Origin: Ilumatobacteraceae bacterium
Lineage (GTDB): Bacteria; Actinomycetota; Acidimicrobiia; Acidimicrobiales; Ilumatobacteraceae
Length of the DNA stretch: 55,508 bases
Assembly (NCBI GenBank): GCA_030729045.1
Contig: JANQYF010000038.1
Location: 1 to 55,508, forward strand
Direction: 5' to 3'
Each line of letters starts with the position of its first letter. Position 1 is the first letter of the stretch. This document shows, piece by piece, positions 15,621 through 25,443 of this stretch. The position numbers and the translations under genes are program-made. Under the pieces are notes generated by a model. That model searched no databases. It saw only the letters and a list, made by a program, of their open reading frames with translations, and was not told the DNA's origin.

Positions 15621-17063
15621 ATGGCGCGTCATTCAGTTTCCCCAGTGAGTATCGACAGTCTTGTCTTGCACGCAGACATCGTTGCCACGATTGTTGGAGA
15701 TAAAAACGTTGTCGTAACTGGCATAACCCAGGATTCGCGCAATGTTGAACCAGGCGACATCCTGTGTTGCATACGCGGAGATTCATTTGATGGTCATCAG
15801 TTCATCGGTGAAGCGGTTTCTCGGGGGGCCGTTGCAGTTCTGGTCGACCATATTGATGAGTCAATTGACTCATCTGTAGTGCAGATCGTTGTAACAGATG
15901 TACGTCAAGTCCTAGGCCGTATTGCGTCGGCTGTTTTTGGGCACCCTGCATCGTCTTTGAAGATGGTGGGGATTACGGGTACGAATGGCAAAACATCTAC
16001 CGCGGCAATACTTGGGACATTGATAGAAGCTCACGGTGGTTCCGTGTATGTGATGGGCACGTTGACAGGGGCTCGAACAACTCCTGAATCAATTGATTTA
16101 CATGCACAATTACGTTCTTGCGTGGACGCGGGTATTGACCATGTTGTTATGGAGGTGTCATCACACGCACTGGAACATCACCGTGTAGACGGCATTGTCT
16201 TTGATGTTGCTGTCTTTACAAATCTGGGACATGATCATCTTGACTTCCACGGTTCCATGGAAAATTACTTTGCGGCCAAGCGACGCCTGTTCAATTCAGA
16301 ACAAGCGAGAGTCGCTGTAGTCAATGTGGACGACACCTATGGACAGCAGTTGCATGCCGAAGCAGTCATTCCGACCTCCACATATTCTCTAGCGAATATC
16401 AGCGATGTTGTGGTGACTTCATCCCATGTTTCTTTCACGTGGAAGAGTCTCGATATCCGTGTTCCCATTGGTGGTTCGTATGCAGTCATGAATGCACTAG
16501 CCGCAATTACTGCGGCTAGGGAACTTGGTGTTCCTGAGCAACACATAGTTAGTGGGTGCGCTTCGGTGCAGACTGTACCTGGCAGGTTTGAATTAGTACC
16601 AAACGATGTTGACATCGATGTTGTAGTTGACTTCGCACACACGCCCGAAGCACTGGAAGGGCTGTTGATCAATGCACGCGAGATAACTCGTGGCAGATTG
16701 ACGGTGGTGTTTGGATGCGGTGGAGACAGGGATCAAGCAAAGCGCCCGCTCATGGGAGACATCGCATCCCGTAGGGCAGATGTGGTGATTGTGACCTCCG
16801 ATAATCCGCGAAGCGAAGACCCGCATCGCATCATCACCGAAGTCGTTTCAGGCGTTGAAGCCAATCTCGCCATGGTTAGTTCCATCGTGAATCGGGAAAA
16901 TGCAATCGAATCCGCCATCTTGGGTGCAAAGCGTGGTGACATGGTGGTTATCGCTGGCAAGGGTCATGAAACGACTCAGGAAGCTAACGGCGTGTTGACC
17001 CCAAGCAGCGATGTAGTCATTGCTGCCCGAGTGTTGCAAATACGAAAGGAGAAAACGAAATGA
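15621..17063 (+). CDS. murE: UDP-MurNAc-tripeptide synthetase
   Basis: A 480-residue Mur ligase that adds the third amino acid to UDP-MurNAc-L-Ala-D-Glu. The ATP loop GITGTNGKTSTAA and the Mur-ligase HDHLDFHGS block are visible. The C-terminal substrate motif is DNPRSEDP; DNPR marks meso-diaminopimelate-adding enzymes, so the wall is probably of the DAP type. AAGGATGG gives a ribosome site directly at the ATG. The next gene is mraY, overlapping by 4 bases; murF, normally found between them, is missing, and murE is of normal length, so it is not a MurE-MurF fusion. Confidence 0.95.
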   Translation: MARHSVSPVSIDSLVLHADIVATIVGDKNVVVTGITQDSRNVEPGDILCCIRGDSFDGHQFIGEAVSRGAVAVLVDHIDESIDSSVVQIVVTDVRQVLGRIASAVFGHPASSLKMVGITGTNGKTSTAAILGTLIEAHGGSVYVMGTLTGARTTPESIDLHAQLRSCVDAGIDHVVMEVSSHALEHHRVDGIVFDVAVFTNLGHDHLDFHGSMENYFAAKRRLFNSEQARVAVVNVDDTYGQQLHAEAVIPTSTYSLANISDVVVTSSHVSFTWKSLDIRVPIGGSYAVMNALAAITAARELGVPEQHIVSGCASVQTVPGRFELVPNDVDIDVVVDFAHTPEALEGLLINAREITRGRLTVVFGCGGDRDQAKRPLMGDIASRRADVVIVTSDNPRSEDPHRIITEVVSGVEANLAMVSSIVNRENAIESAILGAKRGDMVVIAGKGHETTQEANGVLTPSSDVVIAARVLQIRKEKTK

Positions 17064-18118
17064 TTGCAGTCCTGATCGCAGGAGCCGTCTCCATGGTGTT
17101 ATCTCTATTTGGAACTCGGGCGTTGATCTCATTCTTCGACTCGATCGGGAAAGGTCAGCCGATTCTTGGTTCTGATGACCATGGTCCTGTCCATCACATG
17201 AAAAAGCAGGGGACAGCCACGATGGGCGGAATTGCCATCATGCTGTCCGCGTTCATTGGCTGGGCCGTAGCGCATTTACGAGGGGGAATAGCACTCTCTG
17301 ACCAAGCAATGATTATGTGGGCTATCTGTGGAGTCTTATCTGTCATTGGTTTCCTCGACGACTTCTTGAAAGTGCGTAATGCGCATAATCGTGGAATCTT
17401 TTGGAAGAAGAAGGGATACATCACCTTCGGACTTGTAGTTGTGATGATGACATGGCTACTTCTTGGCACTGGTGTAAGTGAGACTTTGTCCTTCACTCGC
17501 TTTGATTTCCCGGGTTGGAACTTGTCGCCAATTCTCTGGGTTGTCTGGACCTCTTTAATGGTGTGGGCAACAACAAATGCAGTGAATGTGACCGACGGTC
17601 TTGACGGACTTGCAGCAGGTTCAGCGTTGTTCGGATTCCTTGCGTTCACAGTGATTGCATACTGGGCGTTTCGTAACCCCGATATTTACAATTTGGTGAA
17701 CCCGCTTGACTTGGCCGTGTTTTCTGCTGCAATGGCAGGAGCCTGCGGAGGTTTTCTTTGGTGGAATGCTGCGCCGGCACGAATTTTTATGGGAGACGTG
17801 GGAGCGCTTGGAATTGGTGCCGCTTTGGGTTTGTTGGCAGTGACTACGAACACACATATGTTGCTTCCGCTTATATGCGCGCTCAACGTAATGGAAGCCG
17901 GATCAGTTGCGTTGCAGATGGGTGTATTCAAAGCATCGGGCCGAAAGAAGCGATTGTTCCGTATGTCGCCAATCCATCATCACTTTGAACTTCTTGGGTG
18001 GCCCGAGACAACAGTGATTATTCGGTTTTGGATTTTGTCCGGAATATGTGTGGCGATCGCAGTAGGAATGTTTATTGCAGACTTCACGAACATCGCCGAT
18101 TCCTTTGCCGGGAGGTGA
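17060..18118 (+). CDS. mraY: Phospho-MurNAc-pentapeptide translocase
   Basis: A 352-residue integral membrane enzyme with about ten helices that moves phospho-MurNAc-pentapeptide to undecaprenyl phosphate, making lipid I. Family motifs are DDHGPVHHMKKQGTATMGG near the start, LDDFLKVR, VNVTDGLDGLAAG and the C-terminal HHHFELLGWPE. It overlaps murE by ATGA. The Shine-Dalgarno of murD (GGAGG, 18111-18115) lies in its last codons. Confidence 0.96.
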   Translation: MIAVLIAGAVSMVLSLFGTRALISFFDSIGKGQPILGSDDHGPVHHMKKQGTATMGGIAIMLSAFIGWAVAHLRGGIALSDQAMIMWAICGVLSVIGFLDDFLKVRNAHNRGIFWKKKGYITFGLVVVMMTWLLLGTGVSETLSFTRFDFPGWNLSPILWVVWTSLMVWATTNAVNVTDGLDGLAAGSALFGFLAFTVIAYWAFRNPDIYNLVNPLDLAVFSAAMAGACGGFLWWNAAPARIFMGDVGALGIGAALGLLAVTTNTHMLLPLICALNVMEAGSVALQMGVFKASGRKKRLFRMSPIHHHFELLGWPETTVIIRFWILSGICVAIAVGMFIADFTNIADSFAGR

Positions 18119-18119
18119 C

Positions 18120-19466
18120 ATGAAACGAGTAGCAGTTTTTGGTCTGGCCTTAGCCGGAGAAGCCGCTGCGCGTGCATTGACAGTGCGGGGTCTTGAAGTT
18201 GTTTTGTCTGACGATGTAATCGTGGATGAACATCGTCGTCTTGCAGGTGAACTTGGTTGCGCAATCGTGCCAGTAGTGACTGACGCCGACGTTGTTGCCT
18301 TTCTTGACGGGGTAGATGTCTTGATTCCAGCTCCGGGAGTGGCACCTCACCACCGTGTCATCGTTGAGGCTCTCGTGCGTAACGTATCTGTTCGCACAGA
18401 AATTGATATTGCTTATGAATGGGAACAACAGAGAATTGGCGGTCCCCGACCAATTCTCGGAGTGACTGGCACGGATGGCAAAACCACGACCACAATGATT
18501 ACTGCAGCATTGTTGCGCGGCGGTGACCGCTCTGTTGGCGAGGTAGGAAACACGGACCTTCCGTTTATGGCGGCGATTGAACAACCGTTCGATGCTTTTG
18601 TTGTGGAGTGTTCAAGTTTTCGCCTGCAATTCACAGATGCGTTCCGTTGCGACGCCTCCGTGTGGCTCAATCTGGCTCCGGATCATCTTGATTGGCACGG
18701 TTCAATGGACAAGTACGCAGGAGCGAAACGTCGGCTGTGGGCATATTCACGACCAGTTGATGTCGTGATTGCTCCGACGAACAATGAAATGATTCTTGAA
18801 ACGGCTCGTGCAACTACATCACGTTGTGTCACGTTCGGTCTTGATAACGCTGACTACATGGTGTCCGCAGGTTCTCTAGTTAGTCCACACGGAGAGATTT
18901 GTTCTGTTGAACAATTGTGGCGCTCGCTTCCGCACGACATCACCAACTCGCTGGCTGCTGCAGCTTTGGTTATTGAATCGGGATTGAGTTCTGTGGGTGA
19001 TGTAGCTAAGCCACTTCACAGTTTCGAATCTGCACAACATCGCATCGAGCTTGTCGGTGAATTTGATGGCTCTGCTTGGTACGACGACTCGAAGGCAACG
19101 AGTCCTCACGCTGCACTGACCGCCATACGGTCTTTTGAACGCGTCGTATTGATTGCAGGAGGCCGCAATAAAGACCTAGATCTGTCACAGATGGCCACAG
19201 AGCCACAACGAATGGCAGGAGTCGTTGCAATCGGAGACGATGCTGATGCAATTCGGCGCGCTTTCGAAGGTGTGTGCCTGGTGCGTGACGCCAAATCAAT
19301 GGATGAGGCAGTTACTTTTGCACATGGTTTGGCTAGAAATGGCGAAACAGTTCTGTTGTCGCCCGGCTGCACAAGTTACGACTGGTACAACAATTACAAC
19401 GAGCGCGGTGACGACTTTCAAGACACGGTACGTAAGTACTTCAATCAAACAGAATTGAGTTCATAA
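18120..19466 (+). CDS. murD: UDP-MurNAc-L-alanine:D-glutamate ligase
   Basis: A 448-residue Mur ligase that adds D-glutamate in the cytoplasm. The N-terminal Rossmann segment (KRVAVFGLALAGEAAARAL), ATP loop GVTGTDGKTTTT, LAPDHLDWHGSMDKY block and C-terminal LLSPGCTSYDWY all fit MurD. ATG 18120 has an ideal GGAGGTGAC ribosome site; an in-frame start at 18075 would lie inside mraY and is rejected. It ends at TAATG with ftsW. Confidence 0.95.
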   Translation: MKRVAVFGLALAGEAAARALTVRGLEVVLSDDVIVDEHRRLAGELGCAIVPVVTDADVVAFLDGVDVLIPAPGVAPHHRVIVEALVRNVSVRTEIDIAYEWEQQRIGGPRPILGVTGTDGKTTTTMITAALLRGGDRSVGEVGNTDLPFMAAIEQPFDAFVVECSSFRLQFTDAFRCDASVWLNLAPDHLDWHGSMDKYAGAKRRLWAYSRPVDVVIAPTNNEMILETARATTSRCVTFGLDNADYMVSAGSLVSPHGEICSVEQLWRSLPHDITNSLAAAALVIESGLSSVGDVAKPLHSFESAQHRIELVGEFDGSAWYDDSKATSPHAALTAIRSFERVVLIAGGRNKDLDLSQMATEPQRMAGVVAIGDDADAIRRAFEGVCLVRDAKSMDEAVTFAHGLARNGETVLLSPGCTSYDWYNNYNERGDDFQDTVRKYFNQTELSS

Positions 19467-20662
19467 TGGTCACAGACAACAGAACCAACCAGACTCTGAA
19501 GGAACGCCGGTTGGCAACGCTTCGCCGTGCTGGAGTTGCAGACCGTCATCGTGTGGCTTTAGAAAAACCATCTGCAGCGTTTTATTGGATTCTTATCATC
19601 GTCAGTTCATTCGTGATGTTGGGGCTTGTCATGGTGTTGTCATCATCTTCCGTTACTAACTTGCATTCCGGTGGTTCAGCATGGGGAATGTTTCAACGCC
19701 AATTGGTCTGGGCCGCGTTAGGAACAGTTGCGATGTGGGCCGCGTATGCGTTTCCATACGAAACATGGCGTAAGTCTTCGCTGTTGATGCCGGTAGTACT
19801 CACAGTGGTGGGTTTGAATGTCGTGGTGATTCTGAGAGGCGCATTGGTGAATGGCGCACGTGCATGGCTAGACATGGGTCCGTTCCGGATGCAGCCATCA
19901 GAGTTCATGAAAATCGCAGTTGTGCTGTTTTGTGCAAACTTGCTATCTCATCGACATCGTTCGGTTCAGATTACGAGCATTGTGTTGTGGCCCATGATTG
20001 CTGCCATGGCTGTAAGCGCCGGACTGTGCGCTCTTCAAAAGGACTTCGGCGGAAGTTTGATCTTTGGTGGCATTGTTCTTGTGATGATGTTCATCGCAGG
20101 GCTGCCAGCACGTCAACTAATCGCCACAACAATAAGCATTGGCGTTGTCGGAATACTCGTACTGAACTTCGCCAGTAACGCCAGTGCACGAATGCTTGCA
20201 TTTATGGACCTGGATGGAACGAAAGACGACGCTGGGTATCAGGTGTATCAGTCGTTGTTGAGTATCGCCAATGGTGGCTGGTCTGGTACCGGAATTGGGT
20301 CTGGCACAAGTAAATGGGGTTACGTGCCTCTTGCGTATAGCGACTTTATTTTTTCCGTAATTGCAGAAGAAATGGGAATCTTCGGCTCATTGATGGTGAT
20401 TGGCGGATTCTTGGCATTAGTCATTTTCGGTCTTCAGGTTGCTCTGTCAGCACCAGATACCCATGGGGCTTTTATTGCTGGTGGAATTTCTACGTGGTTC
20501 GGAGTGCAAGCTCTCGTCAATATCGGTGGGGTAGTTGGTGCACTTCCCATGACCGGTTTAACGCTTCCTTTCTTGTCATACGGTGGTTCATCACTTATTG
20601 CTTCGATGGCAGCTGCAGGATTATTATTGAACGTGGCACGAGACGTAAAGACATCTCGCTAA
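19466..20662 (+). CDS. ftsW: Septal peptidoglycan polymerase FtsW
   Basis: A 398-residue SEDS glycosyltransferase with about ten membrane helices, which polymerises lipid II at the septum together with FtsI. The signature ALPMTGLTLPFLSYGGSSL is near the C-terminus, and ARAWLDMGPFRMQPSEFMK is the SEDS loop after helix 4. The first 35 residues form a charged cytoplasmic tail. Position between murD and murG fits FtsW and not RodA. Confidence 0.95.
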   Translation: MVTDNRTNQTLKERRLATLRRAGVADRHRVALEKPSAAFYWILIIVSSFVMLGLVMVLSSSSVTNLHSGGSAWGMFQRQLVWAALGTVAMWAAYAFPYETWRKSSLLMPVVLTVVGLNVVVILRGALVNGARAWLDMGPFRMQPSEFMKIAVVLFCANLLSHRHRSVQITSIVLWPMIAAMAVSAGLCALQKDFGGSLIFGGIVLVMMFIAGLPARQLIATTISIGVVGILVLNFASNASARMLAFMDLDGTKDDAGYQVYQSLLSIANGGWSGTGIGSGTSKWGYVPLAYSDFIFSVIAEEMGIFGSLMVIGGFLALVIFGLQVALSAPDTHGAFIAGGISTWFGVQALVNIGGVVGALPMTGLTLPFLSYGGSSLIASMAAAGLLLNVARDVKTSR

Positions 20663-20665
20663 TTC

Positions 20666-21796
20666 ATGGTGTACGCAGTAGTTACCGGCGGCGGAACAAG
20701 TGGCCACGTAATTCCAGCGATGGCAATTTGCGAACTACTTGTTGAGGCGGGATACTCGGCGTCCGATATTCGATACGTCGGATCTCGACGTGGAGTTGAA
20801 CAGGAGTTAATGAAATCGTCTCAGATTTCTGCTGAGTATCTTCCCATTTCTGGGTTACAGCGTTCATGGAATCTTCAAGGCATGGCACGAAATGCTCTTT
20901 TGCCTATGCGCTTATTGCGGAGCCGAATTCTTGCTCGTGGGCTTATCAAGATGTGGAGACCTAGCGTGGTGATTTCAGTTGGCGGATACGCAAGCGAGCC
21001 GATGTCGCGTGCGGCACTAGCTGCAAATGTGCCACTGGTATGTGTGAGTTACGACAGAATTCCGGGCTTGGCGACTCGACGACAAGCCAAACAGGCTTCG
21101 ATTTCGGCAGTTGCATTTGAAGGCAGTCCACTTCCTCGGTCAGTACTGACGGGTGCGCCAGTACGTAAACAGTTGCGTGCATTGAATGTCGCTAGTTCCC
21201 GTGAATCGGCGCGTTCCGAATTAGGTATTTCTCCTGATGCGCGCATGGTGGTTGTGATGGGTGGGTCTTTGGGCTCCGGTGTATTGAATTCAATGGTTAC
21301 AGATTTATTGCGTGAACTGGCAGGAACTCAATCGGTGGTGTATCACATTTGTGGTGAACGTTTTGTGCGTGATGCAATGCCGCACGTACCTGCCGGCGTG
21401 CAATACATGCGAGTCGGCTATGAAGACCGAATGGCAACTGTGTACAGCGCGCTAGATGTATTGGTGTCACGTGCAGGTGCTAGTTCAGTTGCTGAGATAG
21501 CGACTGTTGGAGTTGCTGCAGTTTTGATTCCATGGCCGGATGCAGCTGATGGGCATCAAGAACTGAATGCCAGATGGTTGACCGATGGCGGCGCAGGAAT
21601 TCTCATGGATGATGTGGCATGTGCTGACGGGCGGACAGCATCTGAAGTAGCGAAATTGCTCGCAGATGGCGGACGCGTGAAAGCCATGGCGCACACGGCG
21701 TACCAATTAGGGACCCTGCATCGAAGCTCGGCCCTCATTGATGCAATCGAGGGGGCCGCTCACGCGACTGTCGCGCGTGGAACAATGGACGACTGA
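20666..21796 (+). CDS. murG: Lipid II synthase (GlcNAc transferase)
   Basis: A 376-residue GT-B enzyme on the inner face of the membrane that adds GlcNAc to lipid I. The glycine loop GGGTSGHVIPAMAI opens the protein, with a second loop MGGSLGSGVLN and the UDP-GlcNAc site SRAGASSVAEIATVGVAAVL. PWPDAADGHQELNA is the closing MurG motif. It starts 3 bases after ftsW and ends at the murC ATG (single-base overlap). Confidence 0.95.
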   Translation: MVYAVVTGGGTSGHVIPAMAICELLVEAGYSASDIRYVGSRRGVEQELMKSSQISAEYLPISGLQRSWNLQGMARNALLPMRLLRSRILARGLIKMWRPSVVISVGGYASEPMSRAALAANVPLVCVSYDRIPGLATRRQAKQASISAVAFEGSPLPRSVLTGAPVRKQLRALNVASSRESARSELGISPDARMVVVMGGSLGSGVLNSMVTDLLRELAGTQSVVYHICGERFVRDAMPHVPAGVQYMRVGYEDRMATVYSALDVLVSRAGASSVAEIATVGVAAVLIPWPDAADGHQELNARWLTDGGAGILMDDVACADGRTASEVAKLLADGGRVKAMAHTAYQLGTLHRSSALIDAIEGAAHATVARGTMDD

Positions 21797-23202
21797 TGAA
21801 TGTCTCTCGCCGAATTGCTGAACCGCTGATTGCGCTTGATGCTCCTATCAAATGTCACATAGTTGGCATTGGAGGCCCGGGAATGAGCGCAATCGCGCGC
21901 TTGTTGGTCGAGATGGGGCATTCCGTCACTGGGTCTGACGTGCACGAGTCTGAGGTCATCGATGACCTTCGTCAACGCGGCGCGCAGATTTCTATTGGCC
22001 ATCAGGAATCAGCCGTCCGCAGCGCAGACGTCGTTACGTACTCAACAGCTATTCCAGCTACCAATGTTGAACTTATAGAAGCGCAGCGCATCGGATTAGA
22101 GACTCGCCACAGGTCTGGCATGTTGGCATCGCTGTGCGCAGCAACGCGTGCAGTAGGTGTTGCTGGCACTCACGGGAAAACAACAACTACTGCACTTATT
22201 ACTGCAATGACTACTGCTGGTGGTTTGCGTCCGTCTTCAATTATTGGTGCTGAAGTTCTTGGGAGTAACGGAAATGTTCACGGTGACGGACCACTTCTCA
22301 TCATTGAGGCAGATGAAAGCGATGGAACTCTCGATGTTCTTCCATTGTCCTGCATTGTGGTGACAAACATTGATATTGATCATCTCGATTATTTCGGAAC
22401 CTTTGAAGCAATAAAGACATGTTTCGCAGAGTCAATCGGGCGCACTCCAGGGTTTGTAGTGCTTAATGCTGATGATGCAGGTTCTGCTGACATTGTGAAG
22501 TTACTGGGCAATGACAGCCGGATAACAACTTTTGGGTGGTCAGAGAATTCGACGGTTCGAATTATCTCAACACAGTCACGTAGCAATGGCACGTTGATTG
22601 AAGTTCGTATTGGTGACCATACATATAGTTGTTCGCTGAGTTTGCGCGGGGAGCACAACGCCATGAATTTCGCCGCTGCTTTGGCAATGTCTGTTCAACT
22701 GGGTGTTAAACCCGATGTCGCGTGTACTGCTGCAGCATCTTTTCGTGGTGTTGCTCGTCGATTCACTGAACGCGGGGATTTCCGTGGGTCATTGCTGATT
22801 GACGACTACGCCCATTTGCCCGCTGAGATTTCCGCCACGATTGATGCAGTTCGTTCACACCCAGCATTGACAGGTCGTGTGGTGGCAGTGTTTCAACCGA
22901 ATCGATACCACCGCATCGCAACGATGGCCGATTCTTATGCCGATTGTTTTACCCATGCAGATCGGATTGTGATTACAGATGTGTATGCGTCAGGCACTCA
23001 GAAGATTGACGGCGTTACAGGTGAATTAGTCGTGAATGCCATTCGAAACGCCCATCATGATGCTGATGTGGTGTGGGCCCCGTCGCGGGCTGACACGGTT
23101 GCCGCAGTTGAGTCGTGGATTGCGCCCGGTGATATCTGTGTCTCAATGGGTTGTGGTGATATCGAGTCATTTCCGGATGATCTTCGAGGAGTTCTGCAGT
23201 GA
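21796..23202 (+). CDS. murC: UDP-MurNAc:L-alanine ligase
   Basis: A 468-residue Mur ligase that adds the first amino acid. The Rossmann start HIVGIGGPGMSAIARLL, ATP loop GVAGTHGKTTTT, IDHLDYFG block and FQPNRYHR in the C-terminal domain are all MurC-typical. It overlaps murB by 4 bases (GTGA). Confidence 0.95.
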   Translation: MNVSRRIAEPLIALDAPIKCHIVGIGGPGMSAIARLLVEMGHSVTGSDVHESEVIDDLRQRGAQISIGHQESAVRSADVVTYSTAIPATNVELIEAQRIGLETRHRSGMLASLCAATRAVGVAGTHGKTTTTALITAMTTAGGLRPSSIIGAEVLGSNGNVHGDGPLLIIEADESDGTLDVLPLSCIVVTNIDIDHLDYFGTFEAIKTCFAESIGRTPGFVVLNADDAGSADIVKLLGNDSRITTFGWSENSTVRIISTQSRSNGTLIEVRIGDHTYSCSLSLRGEHNAMNFAAALAMSVQLGVKPDVACTAAASFRGVARRFTERGDFRGSLLIDDYAHLPAEISATIDAVRSHPALTGRVVAVFQPNRYHRIATMADSYADCFTHADRIVITDVYASGTQKIDGVTGELVVNAIRNAHHDADVVWAPSRADTVAAVESWIAPGDICVSMGCGDIESFPDDLRGVLQ

Positions 23203-24215
23203 CTGCCGGTGTGCTAATTGCTGAGATGGCTTCAGCAGGTCTCGACGTTCATGGTGATCGACCACTTGCGCCGCTCACTACCTATGGGGTCGGCGGTAAT
23301 GGCGCGTGTGTTGTCAAAGTGTCTTCGTCAGAACAAGTAATCGCAGTCTCTGAAGTCTTACGGCGTCACCCTGAGGTTGAAACTCTTGTCATGGGTCGCG
23401 GGAGCAATCTTCTTATCGCAGATCATGGATTCGACGGCGTCGTTGTTGTTATGGCTCCATCAAGCACTGAAAACGCAGTTGTTGTAGATGGTGACATTGT
23501 GGAGGCCGGTGGCGCAATGCTGATGCCGGTGTTGGCACGTCGTTCTGTCGGCGCCGGGCGTGGTGGTCTTGAGTGGTGCGTTGGAATTCCGGGCACCGTT
23601 GGTGGGGCAGTGCGCATGAATGCAGGTGGACATGGTGCCGATATGGCTACGTCGGTAGTCGATGCCACCGTGTTGTCACTGAGAAGCGGACAAATCGTTC
23701 GAGTGTCGGCTGAACAGCTTGGTTTCTATTTTCGCGGGTCAGCACTGTCAAACAATCACGTTGTGCTCTCGGTCCGAATGAGAACGTCGGCTCAAGAAAC
23801 AGCTACTGGCACTGCCGAGATAAATGCAGTTGTTAGTTGGCGACGCGAGCATCAACCTGGAGGCAGAAATGCCGGATCAGTGTTTGTGAATCCTGGCGCT
23901 GGCGACGAAAGCGCTGGAGCACTTATTGATTCGGCTGGGCTTCGTGGTTTCACAATTGGGTCAGTGAGTGTGTCGGAAAAGCACGCAAACTTTATTCAAG
24001 CGGCGGACGGGTCAACTGCAGCTGATATTGCAGCAGTAATGGCACATGTTCAAAGTACGGTTGAAGAGGTTCACGGCATTCGCATCTACAGCGAAGTATG
24101 TCTTGTCGGATTTTCACCAGACCTCATGACTCGTTTTACTCACCCTTCTCACTCTTCTGCATTGCATGTTGCAGCCAAGGAACAATTGCAAACTCTCCTC
24201 GGAGAACATGTATGA
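23199..24215 (+). CDS. murB: UDP-N-acetylenolpyruvoylglucosamine reductase
   Basis: A 338-residue FAD enzyme that makes UDP-MurNAc. The FAD-binding domain shows TTYGVGG, GRGSNLL and EWCVGIPGTVGGAVRMNAG. The proton-donor serine is in GRNAGSVFVNP and the closing glutamate in IYSEVCLVGF. Starts with GTG inside the murC end. A tail of about 35 residues follows the last motif. Overlaps ftsQ by ATGA. Confidence 0.94.
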   Translation: MTAGVLIAEMASAGLDVHGDRPLAPLTTYGVGGNGACVVKVSSSEQVIAVSEVLRRHPEVETLVMGRGSNLLIADHGFDGVVVVMAPSSTENAVVVDGDIVEAGGAMLMPVLARRSVGAGRGGLEWCVGIPGTVGGAVRMNAGGHGADMATSVVDATVLSLRSGQIVRVSAEQLGFYFRGSALSNNHVVLSVRMRTSAQETATGTAEINAVVSWRREHQPGGRNAGSVFVNPGAGDESAGALIDSAGLRGFTIGSVSVSEKHANFIQAADGSTAADIAAVMAHVQSTVEEVHGIRIYSEVCLVGFSPDLMTRFTHPSHSSALHVAAKEQLQTLLGEHV

Positions 24216-25345
24216 CAGAGCCGGAGAACTCACATCCCAAAGATCGGGTAGAGGAATTATCTGTCACAGAGGTCTCTGATCAAGTGTTGCAAGAACTGTC
24301 GGGGCTTTTCGGTACTCGCGAATCAGAGAACATCTCGGAATCAGTAGACATAATCGAATTGAACGACATGACAATCACTGATGTGGTTGACCTGGCTGAT
24401 GTAGTAACCAAGGACGACACGCCACAGGAACTTGACCGTGAAGAATTTGAAACCATAGTCATCAGTGACATAAGTATTGATGTGTCTCCACGTGTAGAGC
24501 CAATTGATCCGCTTCTTAACGGAATGGCTGACGATGCGGGCACTTTGGTGGTTATTGATGATGACCTAGACCGAGTTGTCATTGTCGACGACGACAGGCC
24601 TGACTCAACCTTTGAAGAGAGACAACGACGCTCGCGTAGGCGCGAACGTCTGCAAAAGGTGAAGTGGCTAAAGCTTGCTGGTGCTGTTGCGGCGTCTGTA
24701 GTTGTGGTTATCGCACTGCTAGCTTCACCAATCTTTGCCATTCGGTCGGTAACCGTAGAAGGAAATGTGTACACATCTAAAGAGGTTCTTGCTGCGGTGA
24801 CAAAGACATTGAAAGGCGCATCAGTATTCACAGTTGATACCCAACGCGCGCGCGAGTTACTGCTTGAAGACTCATGGGTGTCTGACGTTCGGATCACCAC
24901 CCGTTTCCCTGGTAAGGCGCTGGTAGAAATCGCAGAACGTGTTCCCATCATTTGGTATGTCGGAGATGATCAAAAGGCCCGCATTGTGGATGCGCGAGGG
25001 CGCATCATCGCAGTACTCGATGGTTGGCCGACTAAATATCTTCGGGTAACTGGCGTTGGTCCTTCGCTTGAAGCAGGCGCAACTGCTGACGATGTGTACA
25101 GGGCCGCTGCACAACTAGTTCTCGCCCTGCCCGATGAACTGCGACCATTAGTGAAATCACTTGAGGTGAGCCCTGGAGGAGAACTTGCAATGACTCTGAA
25201 GGGTGGCACTCTCGTTCGTTTTGGACCTCCGAATGACCTGCAGGACAAATTGGTAGCAGTTGTGGTGCTCTTGCGGCGTCAGAACCCATCGACCTTGGCA
25301 GTTATTGACGTTTCAACCGGAGATCCGACCGTCCAAGTCCGCTAA
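24212..25345 (+). CDS. ftsQ: Division protein FtsQ (POTRA)
   Basis: A 377-residue bitopic protein. Residues 1 to about 135 form a long, strongly acidic cytoplasmic region (runs such as VVIDDDLDRVVIVDDDRPD), then a short arginine-rich stop (RQRRSRRRERLQK), one membrane helix, a POTRA domain (FAIRSVTVEGN onward) and the FtsQ beta domain. FtsQ scaffolds FtsL and FtsB at the septum. ATG 24212 overlaps the murB stop; upstream in-frame starts lie inside murB. The acidic tail is far longer than in E. coli and opposite in charge to the FtsI tail encoded in the same cluster. Confidence 0.93.
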   Translation: MTEPENSHPKDRVEELSVTEVSDQVLQELSGLFGTRESENISESVDIIELNDMTITDVVDLADVVTKDDTPQELDREEFETIVISDISIDVSPRVEPIDPLLNGMADDAGTLVVIDDDLDRVVIVDDDRPDSTFEERQRRSRRRERLQKVKWLKLAGAVAASVVVVIALLASPIFAIRSVTVEGNVYTSKEVLAAVTKTLKGASVFTVDTQRARELLLEDSWVSDVRITTRFPGKALVEIAERVPIIWYVGDDQKARIVDARGRIIAVLDGWPTKYLRVTGVGPSLEAGATADDVYRAAAQLVLALPDELRPLVKSLEVSPGGELAMTLKGGTLVRFGPPNDLQDKLVAVVVLLRRQNPSTLAVIDVSTGDPTVQVR

Positions 25346-25407
25346 TCGGTGCCCGAAACGGGGATTACCACATAAATCGCTCGTGATGTGGGAAACTTGA
25401 TCAACTC

Positions 25408-25421
25408 AGTCCTCACGGACT
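25408..25421 (+). promoter_or_regulatory. Small hairpin in the ftsZ leader
   Basis: AGTCC and GGACT (25408-25412, 25417-25421) flank TCAC in the 98-base gap before ftsZ, 8 bases upstream of the GGAGG ribosome site at 25429-25433. The stem is short. Extra ftsZ promoters are common in this gap, but none stands out here. Confidence 0.3.
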
Positions 25422-25443
25422 CCTTACTGGAGGTAAATGGTCG

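Noticed and set aside
15621-17063. MurE-MurF fusion to explain the missing murF
   Set aside because: The protein has one Mur-ligase core and a normal 480-residue length.
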